This document shows, piece after piece, positions 14,630-14,903 of a stretch of DNA of 14,903 nucleotides (its first letter is position 1; the number at the start of each line of letters is the position of its first letter). This stretch comes from Flavobacteriales bacterium UBA5869 (GTDB taxonomy: Bacteria; Bacteroidota; Bacteroidia; Flavobacteriales_D; Crocinitomicaceae), in NCBI GenBank assembly GCA_002432565.1, contig DJFP01000182.1, forward strand, positions 1,811 through 16,713, written 5' to 3'. A model generated the notes under the pieces. It was not told the DNA's origin. It did not search any database and saw only the letters and a list, made by a program, of their open reading frames with translations. The translations under genes and the position numbers were made by a program.

Positions 14630-14702
14630 CAACGCTTTTAACGTAAAGCATTACACAATTCGAAAGTTGACTGTTGTCAACTCCTGCAAAGGAAAAGAAA
14701 TT

Positions 14703-14776
14703 GGTTTGGTAGTTCAGTTGGTTAGAATACATGCCTGTCACGCATGGGGTCGCGGGTTCGAGTCCCGTCCAGACCG
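14703..14776 (+). tRNA. tRNA-Asp (anticodon GUC)
   Basis: The cloverleaf folds cleanly. Acceptor GGTTTGG (14703-14709) pairs with CCAGACC (14769-14775) with one G-U. The D arm lies in TAGTTCAGTTGGTTAGAAT. The anticodon stem CATGC/GCATG encloses the loop CTGTCAC with anticodon GTC. The T arm is GCGGG-TTCGAGT-CCCGT. The discriminator base is G at 14776. CCA is not encoded and must be added after transcription. Its length of 74 nt is normal for tRNA-Asp. Confidence 0.97.
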
Positions 14777-14782
14777 CACAAA

Positions 14783-14806
14783 AGCTCAGAGAGATCTGGG
14801 CTTTTT
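14783..14806 (+). terminator. rho-independent terminator of tRNA-Asp
   Basis: AGCTCAGA (14783-14790) pairs with TCTGGGCT (14795-14802) around a GAGA loop, with one U-G wobble. A T-run to 14806 follows. It begins 7 nt after the tRNA 3' end, so the tRNA is probably a single-gene transcript. Confidence 0.8.
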
Positions 14807-14819
14807 GCATTTTACATGG

Positions 14820-14882
14820 AATTTGGTAGTTCAGTTGGTTGGAATACATGTCCGGGCGCAGGTTCGAGTCCCGCCGGAGTGC
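14820..14882 (+). pseudogene. degenerate tRNA-Asp copy lacking the anticodon
   Basis: Bases 14822-14840 repeat the first 19 shared bases of the intact tRNA-Asp (from 14705) exactly, followed by GAATACATG with one change before it. The T-arm sequence GGTTCGAGTCCCG recurs at 14861-14873. Between these blocks only 10 nt remain where the intact gene has 21, so the anticodon loop and the 3' anticodon stem are gone. The two acceptor sides no longer pair. It is either a decayed duplicate or a low-quality sequence end; it cannot be a working tRNA as written. Confidence 0.6.
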
Positions 14883-14903
14883 CGGCCCAGCCATACCGCA
14901 GAA

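Noticed and set aside
14589..14894. Minus-strand 101-residue frame containing TGLEPATP and MYSNQLNYQ words.
   Set aside because: This is the known artefact of translating the antisense strand of tRNA genes. It overlaps the intact tRNA-Asp, its terminator and the degenerate copy, and the two MYSNQLNYQ words are simply the two tRNA 5' halves.

Overview
The window comes from a member of the Bacteroidota, most likely Flavobacteriales and plausibly close to Fluviicola/Crocinitomicaceae. Three observations support this. Three large secreted proteins end in type IX secretion (T9SS) C-terminal sorting domains. The best promoters match the Bacteroidota -7 box TAnnTTTG. Most starts have A/T-rich leaders rather than strong Shine-Dalgarno sites. 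The genus is inferred, not shown.

Layout. At 1-672 (+) is the 3' part of ispE, a housekeeping isoprenoid-pathway kinase cut by the window edge. It converges on a 761-residue FG-GAP/VCBS-repeat surface protein (793-3078, -). A 465-nt AT-rich gap rich in symmetric sequences separates that gene from a divergent 2006-residue modular adhesin-like protein (3544-9564, +). The adhesin has a jelly-roll-like N-terminus, a beta-helix region, Ig-like modules with inserted domains, six exact 153-bp repeats and a sorting domain. A strong terminator follows, then a structured non-coding stretch. Next is a two-gene minus-strand unit: a 626-residue T9SS cargo with duplicated acidic modules, and 2 nt after it a 117-residue secreted protein of unknown function.

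From 12331 to 14293 (-) the genes change character to a cytoplasmic redox/stress-type cluster transcribed pirin -> nitroreductase -> YceI. A bidirectional terminator bounds it at its yceI end, and a clear -7 box with a 12-bp palindrome upstream of it lies at its pirin end. A 44-nt near-perfect inverted repeat lies between the nitroreductase and yceI genes.

The right end holds an intact tRNA-Asp(GUC) with a textbook Bacteroidota promoter and its own terminator. A degenerate second tRNA-Asp copy that has lost its anticodon follows.

How the genes work together: the secreted proteins would be exported by Sec, then moved across the outer membrane and anchored or released by T9SS, whose machinery is not encoded here. 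The pirin/nitroreductase/YceI genes look like a co-regulated detoxification or redox unit. I see no CRISPR array, no transposase and no clearly new defence-type system. The most unusual items are the adhesin architecture, the palindromic elements and the secreted-protein pair.
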